Shown here: positions 19,213 through 30,271 of the stretch, piece after piece | Numbering within the stretch: the first letter of the stretch is position 1 | Layout of the letters: every line of letters begins with the position of its first letter | NCBI GenBank assembly: GCA_003116975.1 | Contig: BGKB01000014.1 | Span: 390,601 to 454,600 of the forward strand | DNA length: 64,000 bases | Source of the DNA: Aurantiochytrium sp. KH105 | Taxonomy: Eukaryota > Sar > Bigyra > Thraustochytrida > Thraustochytriidae | Direction: 5' to 3' | The notes under the pieces: model-generated | Seen by the model: only the letters and a program-made list of their open reading frames with translations | What the model was told of the DNA's origin: nothing | Databases searched by the model: none | Position numbers and translations under genes: made by a program

Positions 19213-19717
19213 CCCAACAGCTCCGTCACTGTCAGCTGCAACAGCTGCAGGTGGGGAGATCGGCCTTCCAGCGATGACGCGTCGAAAATTCCATCTGCAA
19301 TAACAGTAGCGTGAAAAGTCAGCGCAGGTCAAGCTTGCCGTTGGCGACCCGAAAATCATCAGTGCAGGGGAAATCGAGAAGGCCAGATGTGAAATTCTCA
19401 ATGCAGTGATAACGGGTGAACAAACATTCGCGAACATGCTTGACGAACTGCGGACAGAGGTGATCCGATCGGTTACGGATTTTCCTGGACGACACGCAAG
19501 GGAGAGACGACACAAGCAAGACGGAAGGTGTCCTTTTTATGTAGTCACGAGTTCGGTGCGCGACGGACGAAGGGGGGGGGGGGTCCTAAGGCCGTGGGCG
19601 TCGCAGACCGCAATCTGCTAGTCGGGATTCGCGAGATTGACGAACTTAATCGCGCGTCGATCGAAAGTTCTCGAAGGTATCACCATTGAAAAAGAAAAAG
19701 CGCAGCGAGGCATGGGG

Positions 19718-19737
19718 TCTTCTTCTTTAGAAGAAGA
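19718..19737 (-). other. Perfect inverted repeat in the PDR-2 3' flank
   Basis: A 9-bp perfect stem (tcttcttct / agaagaaga) with a 2-nt centre, 57-76 nt beyond the PDR-2 stop. It probably lies in the 3' UTR. It could be a 3'-end or mRNA-stability hairpin; there is no direct evidence of function. Confidence 0.4.
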
Positions 19738-19793
19738 TGAAAAGCGCGAGCAAAACTTTTCCAATGTATAAATGAGCTTTTATGAAACTTATC

Positions 19794-22700
19794 TTAGCGC
19801 TTGAGGAAGGACACGTACGTGTACGCGAGAATGCTAAGGATGCGGAAACCAACGACAAAACCTGCCAGAGCAGCCATGCAAAAAACGTAATCGTCCGCTT
19901 CAAAGCCAAAGTTGTCCTGGACGTAACCCCACGCCGTGTTTCCGGTGTTGATCGTACTGCAGCCAGGCCCATCCGAGCTTGAATCGTCGCACGCAAGCTG
20001 GATGCTCACAAGCGCGTTGAACATGTAGCGGATTGGGTTGATGCAGCTCAGCCAGTACCAAAAGATGGGAATATCGCGGACGGCGATCACGAGACCTGCC
20101 GTCTGCACCCAAAGACCAAAGGTGATGGCGCCCAGCACGCCTGCGACCTGCTGATTCGGCGCGACACTCGCAAGAAAGTGGCCCCAAAACGTCATGCTGA
20201 GCAGAAAGAGCGTGTACGTGCACCAGTAGAGAAAAAAAGCCGCCGCATTGTACCAAAAGTGCACAATGAAGTAGAAAATCGGAATGTACACCAGCGCCGC
20301 AGCAATCACATACGGAACCTCCGTTACCGTAATGGCGATGATCATGGGTGCCACACCATAGTACGAGGCGGCACGCTCACGGTAAAAGGGAGTACGCTCA
20401 TCCATAATGGTCGGGATAGCCGTGTTCAAAGCAATCACGCTCAGGAATGCAGAAGAGATCATGGTGAGACCAACGACACTTTGCACATCCTGTGTCGTCG
20501 TGAGATCATTGACATTTTGGAAAAACGAGAAACCGAAAAAGAGCGCAATGAAGATCGCAATCAGAAAGCGCGTCGCATTGTATCCCGGGTTCCGCCAGTA
20601 GCCCCAGAACCAGCGCTTGGTCAGCAGCTCCAGCTGCGTTCCAAAACCACTGGCGTAGTCGTGCTCAAAATGAATCTCCGGTCGCTCGTCCAAGTTCCGC
20701 TTCACAAGAGCGTCGATGCGCTCCTCGTTTTGCAAACGTAGCTTGCTCTCGCGGTACTCGTGGGCGTAGTCAACCAATGACTCTTCGCCGGCGCCAGCTC
20801 CAATGACCTCCAGCATGTAGGTGGCAGGATTGTACCGTGCGTTCGGCATGGATGGCGTGCCGGGAATAGCTTCCAGATACTCGAGCAGAAAATGCGACTT
20901 CTCGCCAAGGTCTCCAAAGTACACCATCTCGCCACCCCGACGAAGCAACAAAAGACGGTCGAACTTGAGAAAGATGTCCTTGGAAGGCTGGTGGATCGTG
21001 CACACCACGGTGCGTCCCGCCGATGCGATGCGCTTCAGACCCTTCATGATGATTTGCGCAGAGCTGGCGTCGAGGCCAGACGTCGGCTCATCTGCAAAGA
21101 TGATTGCAGGGTTGGCCGACAGTTCCACACCAATCGTCACGCGCTTCACCTGCTCCGTGCTCAGACCTCCGCTCTGTTTGAACCCGATCTTGAAGTCGCG
21201 AATGTTCTGCAGATCCAAAGTATCGAGGACGCCCTCCACAAAAGATTCCTTCTCGTGGCGAGGCACATCTGCAGGCTGACGCAAAACGGCCGAGAACGTC
21301 AAGGCTTCCACAACAGTAGCCGAAGGACTGTGAATGTCGTTCTGCTCCACATAGCCAATGATGCGCGAAAACGTCGTCTTCTCCTGAGGTCGACCATTCA
21401 CCAGCACTTCACCCTTGGTCTTGCCTGCAGTCTTGCGCAGTGCCAGCACGTCCATGAGGGTCGTCTTGCCAGCTCCACTGCTGCCCATAAGTGCAGTCAG
21501 CGTGCCTGCCTCGGCATATCCAGAGATACCCTTGAGGAGATCAAGATTGTAGCCACTCTTGTCGCCCGGTGCCTGAACAGAGTACCAGAGGTCGCGGAAG
21601 ACGAGGTCGACGGGCGTGAAGTTCTCATTCTGCAGCGAGGTCTGCATGCGGAGCGCAGACTGGCCTGGGGCCGTCGAAGCACGCGCGGCGGCGAGTTCAC
21701 TGGCACTGCGCATCTCGGAGCTCCGTTCCTGCATCACGCGTTCGACCTCGACAACATCCGGGTTATCGTTGGGCTCGGCATCCGGGTTCGACTTGGTCTG
21801 GCGCCCGCCACCGCTCTCGTACCGCACGTGCGTGTATCCGAACATACTGATGCAGACATCAACAAGGACGTAGGCGATGAGCATGAGAATACCAGCCCAG
21901 ATGTACTGCTTGTTCGATGGGAAGCCAAAGAGATCGAGGGCAAAAGCTGACTGCTCGTCCGTAAACGCTGACGACGTAAAGATGGTCAGTACTGCGGACC
22001 GGTACGCCCACGCAATCGGAGACAGCCAGTAGATCCAGATGAACCAAGGAGGCATTGCACTCTGGACGATGATGAAGCCACTGTACACGACGGAAGCCGA
22101 AATCGAGATACCCGCAACAACCTGACCAATCGATGCAGAGGGGACCATGGTCGTGACGGCGCGAAGATAGGCGGCAAAGGACACGTTGATGGCAATCATG
22201 ATGCAAAGGAAGATCATGAACCGCGAGCCGACGTCAGACTCGCCAGTCTGCGAGTCCTCGCCCCACGGAACAATGGCTGTGATCCAAAATACCAGTGCGC
22301 CGAGAATGATCGACTCAACAATAGCGATGGGGATCACGGTGACGAACTCGGCAAAAACGTAGCTGACGGTTCGGAAAAAGTACGAGTTCGTCTGCTTGTA
22401 GTACACGGGCCGCTGACCGAGCACGACAGGAACCTGGGCCATGCCTGCCAGTGCGCACTGCATCAGGGTTGCAAAGGTCACGCCATACCGCTGGGTAATT
22501 GGCGTGAAGTCCCCAGCAGCGTTGCTGTCTGGAAGGTTCGGATCAAGTTTGATGAAGATGGTTCCAATGACGACACCCATGATAACGGACTGCATGATGC
22601 GAGCGCGGACAAAGGCCGGGTCACGGTACACGAGCTGGTTCTGGCGCTTCAGAACCAGCTTCAGCTCGGTGAAGAGCGAGTTGGCATACTTGGGCTTGTC

Positions 22701-24398
22701 CTTGGCAAACAGCTCGCGGCGCGTCAATCCATCAACTTTGTTGTCTGTATTGCAGCGCACTGCCACAGCGTCGCGTTTGGCCTGCGAGTACGGCGAAGCT
22801 TCCCACGCCTTGGCCATGGCCTCCTCGTCCTGAGGCGCGTCCGCGCGGGTCTGGTACTTTTTCCGAGCAGGCGTCGTCACCTCCTGGATAAAGTCGGCAA
22901 TGTCGCGATCGTACGGACAGTCGAAGCCGATGCTCGAAAAGTACGGCAAGACCTCCTCCCGAGGACCATGGTACACAATGTAGCCGAGAGCGAGAATGAG
23001 GATCTCATCAAAGAGATTGTACGTCTCGGGCGGCGGCTGCAAGAGCGCCACAATCGGCGTCGTGTGCAGGTTTTTGGCCACACCAGTGATGCGACGGCAA
23101 ATGTCAAAGGTCGCGGCACTGTCCAGACCAGTGGAGATCTGGTCGTAAAAGGTGAGCGGACGGCGGCCCATGAGCATCTCGCCGGAGGTGACGCGCTTCT
23201 TTTCACCGCCAGAAACACCGCGCACCATGTCGTTACCGACAACAGTGTCGGCGGCACGATCAAGGGCCAGGTTGTGGATGACAAAGTCGGGAAAGTTGTC
23301 GAGTTGTTCCTGAATCTTGGCCTTTTCCTCCTCTGTGGCCTCATCGGCAGTCGCAGACGAAGCAATCACCTTGGCGGCGGCATCGGCACCTCCAAAGCAC
23401 TCGTAGGCGAACTTGAGCGTTTCGCGGACCGTGAGCACGGCGGTGTGCTGGTCGACCTGGTCGACGTACATGGCGAACTTGGGGACGTGGAGCTCTTCAG
23501 GGCGAAAGCCAGAGTAGTAAATGTCTCCAGTCAGCTTGCAGCGGCCGCCGACCTTGGCGCGTCCACTGAGGACCTTGAAGAGCGTGGTGACGCCGCAGCC
23601 GGGCGGGCCGAGGACCAAGGTCGATTTGCCAGCCTCGAAAGCGCCAGACATTTTGCGGAGGACCTTGATTTCGACGCGATCGCCAAAGTTGCAGGTGAAG
23701 AGATTGATGAGAGGTGAGGCGATCTTGTAAAAGGTCGTTGCAACGGTGGCAATGCCAACATCGGCCTTGGGCACGCTCACGGTGTACTCGAGGTCCTTGA
23801 AGCCGACATGGACGGGCCAGTGCTCGTCGCCGCGGACGCGCGAGATGAGCGCAGAGTATTGCACGGCGGTGAGTTTGCGATGAACTCCACCGATGGAGCT
23901 GCGAATGGTGGACGGGGACCGGATGAGACCGCGCCCGAGCAGGTGTCCGAGGAGGTCGACCTCTTCGCGGGTGAGCGTCACGTTGACGCGGCCGCTCTCG
24001 GGGCTACGATTCTGCTTGCCAACCTGTTTCTGCAGACGGCCGAGCATCTCCCGGATGCGAATGATCTCGTTCTCGTCAGGTCTGTTTTCCAGGATGGAAT
24101 TCTTGGCCGCGCCGTCCTCCTCATCCGCCAGTGCGGCATCGTCGTCGTCCTCCTTGCCGCCGCTCTCCGCGGGCTGCTGCTGCTGCTGCTGCTGCTGCCG
24201 CTGCTTGTGCTGCAGCTGCGCCTCAGGGTCCTCGTCCTCGTCCTGGTCGCCGCTCTTGCCGCCGACGGCGTCCTTCTCCGCGGACGCCGCGCTGCTCTCC
24301 GCAGAGGTGGGCACGGCCTCCTGCTGGGCGCCGTCCTCGAGGTCGTCCGGCGTGAGCGTGCGCGCGGACGCCGGCCTCGACTCCGCCTGCCCAAGCAT
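19794..24398 (-). CDS. PDR-2: full-size ABCG/PDR-type ABC transporter
   Basis: 1534 aa from ATG 24396-24398 (MLGQAESRP) to TAA 19794-19796. The frame is open a further 224 codons upstream, but that part is Arg/Pro/Ala-rich with repeats and no homology to its paralogues, so I start at 24398. The N-terminus is acidic with a Q8 run at residues 68-75, then RIREMLGRLQKQ. NBD1: GPPGCGVTT (about 263, V for K), VSGGEKKR, FYDQIS (Q for E), ALLQPPPE. NBD2: GSSGAGKTT (about 972), LSTEQ, IIFADEPTSGLDA, CTIHQPSKD. Ends YVSFLKR. It is nearly identical over long stretches to PDR-4. Predicted plasma-membrane exporter, substrate unknown. No intron. Confidence 0.96.
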   Translation of the reverse strand: MLGQAESRPASARTLTPDDLEDGAQQEAVPTSAESSAASAEKDAVGGKSGDQDEDEDPEAQLQHKQRQQQQQQQQPAESGGKEDDDDAALADEEDGAAKNSILENRPDENEIIRIREMLGRLQKQVGKQNRSPESGRVNVTLTREEVDLLGHLLGRGLIRSPSTIRSSIGGVHRKLTAVQYSALISRVRGDEHWPVHVGFKDLEYTVSVPKADVGIATVATTFYKIASPLINLFTCNFGDRVEIKVLRKMSGAFEAGKSTLVLGPPGCGVTTLFKVLSGRAKVGGRCKLTGDIYYSGFRPEELHVPKFAMYVDQVDQHTAVLTVRETLKFAYECFGGADAAAKVIASSATADEATEEEKAKIQEQLDNFPDFVIHNLALDRAADTVVGNDMVRGVSGGEKKRVTSGEMLMGRRPLTFYDQISTGLDSAATFDICRRITGVAKNLHTTPIVALLQPPPETYNLFDEILILALGYIVYHGPREEVLPYFSSIGFDCPYDRDIADFIQEVTTPARKKYQTRADAPQDEEAMAKAWEASPYSQAKRDAVAVRCNTDNKVDGLTRRELFAKDKPKYANSLFTELKLVLKRQNQLVYRDPAFVRARIMQSVIMGVVIGTIFIKLDPNLPDSNAAGDFTPITQRYGVTFATLMQCALAGMAQVPVVLGQRPVYYKQTNSYFFRTVSYVFAEFVTVIPIAIVESIILGALVFWITAIVPWGEDSQTGESDVGSRFMIFLCIMIAINVSFAAYLRAVTTMVPSASIGQVVAGISISASVVYSGFIIVQSAMPPWFIWIYWLSPIAWAYRSAVLTIFTSSAFTDEQSAFALDLFGFPSNKQYIWAGILMLIAYVLVDVCISMFGYTHVRYESGGGRQTKSNPDAEPNDNPDVVEVERVMQERSSEMRSASELAAARASTAPGQSALRMQTSLQNENFTPVDLVFRDLWYSVQAPGDKSGYNLDLLKGISGYAEAGTLTALMGSSGAGKTTLMDVLALRKTAGKTKGEVLVNGRPQEKTTFSRIIGYVEQNDIHSPSATVVEALTFSAVLRQPADVPRHEKESFVEGVLDTLDLQNIRDFKIGFKQSGGLSTEQVKRVTIGVELSANPAIIFADEPTSGLDASSAQIIMKGLKRIASAGRTVVCTIHQPSKDIFLKFDRLLLLRRGGEMVYFGDLGEKSHFLLEYLEAIPGTPSMPNARYNPATYMLEVIGAGAGEESLVDYAHEYRESKLRLQNEERIDALVKRNLDERPEIHFEHDYASGFGTQLELLTKRWFWGYWRNPGYNATRFLIAIFIALFFGFSFFQNVNDLTTTQDVQSVVGLTMISSAFLSVIALNTAIPTIMDERTPFYRERAASYYGVAPMIIAITVTEVPYVIAAALVYIPIFYFIVHFWYNAAAFFLYWCTYTLFLLSMTFWGHFLASVAPNQQVAGVLGAITFGLWVQTAGLVIAVRDIPIFWYWLSCINPIRYMFNALVSIQLACDDSSSDGPGCSTINTGNTAWGYVQDNFGFEADDYVFCMAALAGFVVGFRILSILAYTYVSFLKR
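24173..24198 (-). repeat. Coding CAG tract (poly-Gln) in PDR-2
   Basis: GCT repeats on the plus strand read as CAG on the coding strand and encode Gln 68-75 of PDR-2, in its cytosolic acidic N-terminus. Confidence 0.85.
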
Positions 24399-25433
24399 CC
24401 TGCGCTGCTCGCGCTGCCTGCGTGCTCGCCTCGCGCGCTCGTGCCGCCCCGCGCGGTCGCGGCGGACCTGCCGCGCTGGTCTGGTCTTTCGTCTCCGCCG
24501 CGCTGCGCCGGCGAGACGGGTTTGGCGGCCGCGCGGAGGCGCTCGGCTCGCGCTCGGCCGGGCCGGGCGAGCGGCGAGCGAGAGGCGGTGGGGTGGGGTT
24601 GAGGAATGCGACGCGAGGACTCGACCGGACTGGACGGGACGCGACGCGACTCGAGCGGCGACGAGGAGCTCCAGCTCCAGCTCCAGCTCCAGCTCGAACA
24701 GGACCCGGGCGACGCGGACGAGCTCGAGGCGAGGCGAGGCGAGGCGAGGCTGGAGCGTCTGGACTGGAGAGGAGGAGGGCGGAATCAAGCGGGAGACCGC
24801 GGCCGCCTTGTTGGCGGGCTTGTCTGGTCCCGTCGGGCCTGGGCTTGTCTTGTCTTGTCTTGTCTTGAGGGCGGCGATATCTGCCATCGCGGGGTCGCCA
24901 CCGCGGGCGTCAAGAGTGGCGGCGGCAGTGGCCGAGGGCGGGGGGGCTGGCGGGCAGGAAGGTGGTGTCGCCGAACGAATGGGGCGAGGCGAGGCAGTGA
25001 GAAGGCTGGCGGGTTCCACATGGCGAAACGCCAGGAAACCGTGAGGCGGTTCGGCCATCCATCCATTCACTGTCCATCCAGCACATACACTCGTGCGCAG
25101 ACGGCCGGCTTCTGGCGAGGGAGGGAGGGAGGGAGGGAGGGAGGGAGGGTCTGCCTGCGAGGGAGCAGGGCGCCTGCCGCTTGGACGCGTCCGTCGCGCG
25201 AGGACGATCGACTACGATTGACATGAGGTGTGGCTGCGACTGCGAGGAGGAAGCAAAGCAAGAGGAGGAGGGTGCGTTTCATGATGGGTATTTTATGGCT
25301 GGGATGTGGGCCACAGTGGAGGAAGATCAAGCTAGACTCTGACAAATGGTGATTTCTTTCTTTGAAGATTGATTGCCTCCCGAGCATCGAGCTCAAGCAG
25401 CTACTGAGATTGCCAGTGGTTCTCGTCTGCACA
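24399..25433. other. Intergenic between PDR-3 3' end and PDR-2 start
   Basis: It carries a CTCCAG hexamer run (about 24666-24695), gaggc repeats (about 24725-24750), a tcttg pentamer run (about 24848-24867) and a GGGA run. Very GC-rich near PDR-2 and more balanced near 25250-25430. No gene supported. Confidence 0.55.
25117..25149. repeat. (GGGA)n microsatellite
   Basis: About eight copies of gagg/ggga in the region upstream of PDR-2. Confidence 0.9.
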
Positions 25434-28400
25434 TCACCGCTTGAGATGCGAGATGTATTTATGCGCAAGGACGGCGAGCACGCGGAATCCGAATGCAAAG
25501 CCCAAGAGCGCGCCAAGGCAGTACTGCCAGTCGTCGGCCGCGTATCCAAAGGTACCCTGGACGAAATTCCACGCCGTGCCGCCCGTGGAAAGCGTCGAGC
25601 AGCCCGGACCCGAGTCTTCGAGAGGATTCTCGCACACAAGCTGAACAACAGACAGCCCATTGAGCGCGAAGCGAAGAGGGTTCAGGCACGGGAGCCACGA
25701 CCAAAACGCGGGCATATCGCGCACAGCAATGTAAAGGCCCGCGCTAATGGTCCAAAATCCGAATGAAAGCGCCGCGAGAATGGTCGCCACGGCCTGGTTT
25801 GGCGCCACAGCCGCGAGCAAATGCCCCCAAAACGTCAGGGTCATTTGGAACGCAAGATAGATGGCCCAAAACAGGAAAAACGCCCGGGCATCATGCCAAA
25901 GATGCACGAGAAAGTAAAAGATGGGCACAAAGACGAGCTACACATCCATCAAATGTTAGTTTTCTTGATGTTTCCGCGTCTCACCCATGCTCTTGCATCC
26001 GAAATTGTCTTGCCGAATTTCAAGGACTAGGTCTTGAATGCCTACTTACGCTGGCGCCCACAATGTACGGAAGCTCGGTGGTCGTGATGGCAATGGCCAT
26101 TGGCCCGATACTATAGTATGAGGACGCTCGCTCTCTGTAGAAAGGTGCTCGTTCGTCCATGACAGTCGGGATGGCGGTGTATAGGGCAATCACACCCATA
26201 AATGTAGTGGAGATGAAAATCAAGCCCATAAAGCTCTGCGCGTCCTGCGTCGTCTGAATCTCAGCGGCCCTGTGCGCGTGTGCACATGAGATCAAATTGT
26301 GTGTGTGTGTGTTAGTACGTATGTACGACCTTGCATGGCAGGTGAGTGAGGTTCCCGCGCGCGTCAAAAACTTACTTTTGATAAAACGTAGATCCAAAGA
26401 ACACCGAAATGAAGACTGCAATCACGAAGCGCGTCGTATTATACGCTGGATTGCGCCAGTACGCGCGCAACCAGCGCAACGAGAGCTGCTCGAGCTGAGT
26501 GCCAAAGGAGCTTGCGTATGCCGCCTCAAAGACTATATCTGGGCGCTTCTCCACGTTGGAGGCTACCAGCGCCTCAATCTTCTCCTCATTCTTTACGCGA
26601 AGAGCACTCTCGCGGTATTCGTGCACGTAATCTACAAGAGATTTTGCGCTCACGACCTCAAGCATGTAGGTTGCCGGGTTGTATCGTGCGTCAGCCATAG
26701 GTTTAGTTCCGGGGATCCCTCGCAGATAGTCGAGAAGCGTGCGCGATTTTGGACCAAGATTCCCAAAGTATACCATTTCGCCGCCGCGACGGAGCAGCAA
26801 GAGACGGTCAAACTTGTTGAAGATATCCTGGGACGGCTGATGGATTGTGCAAATCACCGTTCGTCCCGCACGAGCGATCCGCTCAAGGCCGTCCATTACA
26901 ACGCGAGCCGAATTCGCGTCGAGACCCGATGTCGGTTCGTCCGCAAAGATAATAGCCGGATTAGCAGCCATTTCGACACCAATGGTCAATCGCTTCGCTT
27001 GCTCAGTGCTGAGCCCGCCGGTGGCCTTGAAACCGATCTTAAAGCTGCGAATCGATTCAAGACCAAGTGTATCAATGACGCTCTCCACAAAAGCAAGTTT
27101 GGCCTCACGACTTATCTCGCGTGGCTGCCGCAGCATGGCTGAGAAAATGAGCGCTTCCTCGACCGTAGCCGTGGGACTGTGAATGTCATTCTGCTCGACA
27201 TAGCCAGTGATGCGGGAGAATGAGGTCTTCTTTTGTGCGCGACCATTGACGAGTACTTGCCCGGTGATGCGGCCGCCCGTCTTGCGGAGCGCAAGTACGT
27301 CCATCAGGGTCGACTTTCCGGCACCACTGCTCCCCATGAGCGCCGTGAGCGTACCTGCTTCGGCATATCCGGTGATCCCCTTGAGTAAATCGAGGCTAAA
27401 GTGATGTTTCTTTTTGGATCCAGGCGCAGGAACTGCGTACCAGAGGTCGATAAAGACGAGATCGACAGGCGTGAAGCTGTCCTTGCCAAGCGTCGAGCCC
27501 ATCTCTACAGTTACCTCCCCCTTGTCATCAGAAATGACGCGTTTAGCATCATTACCTCCGTCTCCGAGGTTCTTTTCATCGTGGACGGCTGAATGCGGGG
27601 ACCTTTGACGAGCCATGACACTTTCGACTTCGGCCACGTCTGGGTTGCCCGTGTCTTCGGCGAGCGGATTCGCTTTGGTCTGTCTGGCTCCAGACTCATG
27701 CCGAATAAATGAGTAACCAATGTAACTGAGACCCATATTCACGAACCAGTATCCCAACAGAATCAGGTAGCCGCCCCAGATATACTCTTGATCAGCGGGG
27801 AAGTCGAAAAGACCAAGTGCCAAAGCTTGCTGCGCTTGCGTAAAGGCGCTCGACTTGAACACCAGAAGAACGCCCGTGCGGTAGCCCCAAGAAATCGGAG
27901 ACATCCAGTAGATCCACTTGAACCATACGGGCATCGCGTTGGCCGTGACAATGTATCCGCTGTACAAGATAGTCACCGCAATGGAAAGACCCGCCACCAC
28001 CTGTCCGACGGCGGCGGAAGGCACAAAGCTTGCGATCGCACGGAGGTACGCACCAAAGGAAATGTTGAGCGAAGCCATGAGCAGAACGAAGAGAATGAAG
28101 CGGCTCCCTGCATCGGACGTCCCCGTCGGCGCAGCGCTTCCTGAAGGTACGAGTCCAGCAATCCAAAACACCAGCGTGCCCATGATAATCGCTTCGACAA
28201 TCGCGATGGGCAATACCGCGAGCGTCTCGCTAATGACATAGTTGATGGTGCGGAAAAAGTAACTTCCACTCTGCTTGTAAAAAACCGGTCGCTGGGCGAG
28301 CACCACGGGAATTTGGGCCATGCCTGCCAGCGCGCATTGCATCAACGTCGAGAACATGATGCCGTAACGCTGCGTAATGGGAGTTAGATCCGTGTTCTCC

Positions 28401-30271
28401 GTCACGAATTCAGGAAGGTTTGGGTTGATCTGGACAAAAAGCGTACCAATAACGATGCCCATGAGTAGCGACTGAAAAATGCGCGCCTTGACAAAGGCCG
28501 GGTCGCGTATCACAAGCTGCCACTGGCGACGGAGGACGAGCTTGAGGTCCTTTGCGAAAGAGTTCTCGAAAATCGAAGCCTCCTTTGCAAACACCTTGCG
28601 ACGCATCGCTGCGTCGATTTTGTTGGCGGGGTCACATCGAAACGCAATGCTCTCGCGCTTCTTGACAGAAAACGGGGACGCCTGCCAAGCCATGGCCATG
28701 GCCTCCTCATCGTTGGGAGCATCAGCGCGTGTGCGATACATCTCGCGTGCCGGCGTGGTGACCTCGAGGATGAAGTCCGCAATGTCCCGATCATGCGGGC
28801 ACTCGAATCCAATGCTGGCAAAGTACGGCAGTACATTCTCGCGAGGCCCATGGTACACGATGTAACCAAGCGCCATGATGAGGATCTCATCAAAGAGCTC
28901 GTACACTTCCGGGGGCGGCTGCAGGAGCGCCACAACAGGAGTGTGGTGCAAGTTCCTGGCCACCTCGGTAAGACGTCGGCAAATGTCAAACGTTGCGGCG
29001 CTGTCAAGACCTGTGGAAATTTGGTCCATGAAGGCGAGAGGGCGTCGGCCCATGATCATCTCAGCAGATGTGACGCGCTTCCGTTCGCCACCAGAAACCC
29101 CTCGCAAGAGCTCGTTGCCAACAATGGTGTCTGCAGCGTTACCAAGCGCGAGGCTGTTGATTACCGTTTCCGGAAAGCTCTCCAAGGTTTCATGAATGCG
29201 CGACTTCTCCTCTTCAGTGGTCTCGGACGAGGATCCCGAGGCTTCGAGCACTAGTCTCGCCGTCTCGGCGCCTCCGAAGCATTCGTAGGCAAATCGCAGC
29301 GTCTCGCGGACCGTCATTACAGCCGTATGCTCGTCCATCTGGTCGACATAGGACGTCATCTTGCGCACGTGTACCTCGCTGGCGTCATAGCCCGAGTAGA
29401 GAATCTCGCCTTTCAGCTTGCAGCGACCACCCACCTTGGCTCGACCGCTCAAGGTCTTGAAGAGAGTCGTGATGCCACATCCAGGCGGGCCAAGAACGAG
29501 GGTTGGTCTGCCGGCTTCGAAAGAACCAGAAATTTTTCGCAGAATTGGCAAGTCCATGCGTTCGGTTCGGCTGCAGGTGACGAGGTTCATCAGCGGCGAG
29601 ACAAGCTTGGCGAGCGTGCTCATTACGGTGGGAATGCCCACATCTGCACTTGGCACATTGACCGAGTACTCGAGGTCTCGAAAGCCAAGGTGGACGGGCC
29701 AGTAATCATCTCCACGCACGCGTTGCACCATGCTAGAGAGTTCAATTCCGGTGAGTTGACGCTTCGAAAAGTCAAAGAGCCGGCTGCCTGCTGCTGATGG
29801 CGCGCGAATCACGCCGGCCCCAAAGAGCTCTGCCAGAAGAGCAATCTCGTCCTTGGAAAGCTTCACTGCAACCTCTTCGCCTTCTGTACCATCGCTCAGT
29901 TGTGCAGCTGCTTGCATTTGCAAACGTCCAAGCAGTTTGCGAACGCGGACCCTGTCTTCGACCGACAGGCGTGGAGATGTCGGCTGGAGCCCGACACTTG
30001 CGGGATCCGTCATCGAACCCGCATCGCCTGTCACGACCGTGAGCTGCGATTTCTCATTCTTCGAGCCTGCATCTACGCTCATAGATGCAGCAGAAGACGT
30101 ATCGGAAGTAAGATCCGCTGCGTTGAGCTCTTCATCCTCTCCCAACGTGCTGACGGAGCCTTGCGACTCGAAGTGCTGCAGCTCGCCCTCGGGCCAGGCC
30201 TTGTCTTTGTCGTCATCGCCACCAATCATCTCTCTGCGCGCGAAAAGTCCTCGTTTCGAATTTGCCCGCAT
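25434..30271 (-). CDS. PDR-3: full-size ABCG/PDR-type ABC transporter, three exons
   Basis: Exons on the minus strand are 30271-26376, 26269-26050 and 25937-25434, giving 1539 aa; ATG at 30269-30271, TGA at 25434-25436. A stop codon lies upstream in frame. Both introns fall in TMD2 and restore the paralogue sequence (FYQK|AAEIQ and YIVGAS|LVFVPIF). N-terminus Ser/Asp-rich, helix VRVRKLLGRLQMQ. NBD1: GPPGCGITT (about 261, I for K), VSGGERKR, FMDQIS (Q for E), ALLQPPPE. NBD2: GSSGAGKST (about 979), LSTEQ, IIFADEPTSGLDA, CTIHQPSQD. Ends YISHLKR, the most divergent tail of the seven. The only PDR gene here with introns. Substrate unknown. Confidence 0.94.
25938..26049 (-). other. Intron 2 of PDR-3
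   Basis: 112 nt, GTAAGT donor, TAG acceptor, ACTAAC branch-site candidate near the 3' end. Phase 0. Confidence 0.9.
26270..26375 (-). other. Intron 1 of PDR-3
   Basis: 106 nt, GTAAGT donor, CACAG acceptor, perfect TACTAAC branch site on the coding strand followed by a CA/GT microsatellite (about 26297-26312). Splits a Lys codon (phase 2). Confidence 0.92.

Larger units (their letters stand above)
16790..19793. other. 3-kb intergenic region between PDR-2 and PDR-1, no supported gene
   Basis: It holds the 5' flank of PDR-1 and the 3' flank of PDR-2. 16900-18700 is extremely GC-rich with degenerate gaggc- and gcgatgc-type short repeats and a long GCT run; overlapping 390-520-codon frames on both strands are low-complexity and I reject them. 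18700-19790 is less GC-rich and contains a duplicated segment of about 80 bp and a hairpin. No domain or RNA gene seen. Confidence 0.6.
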
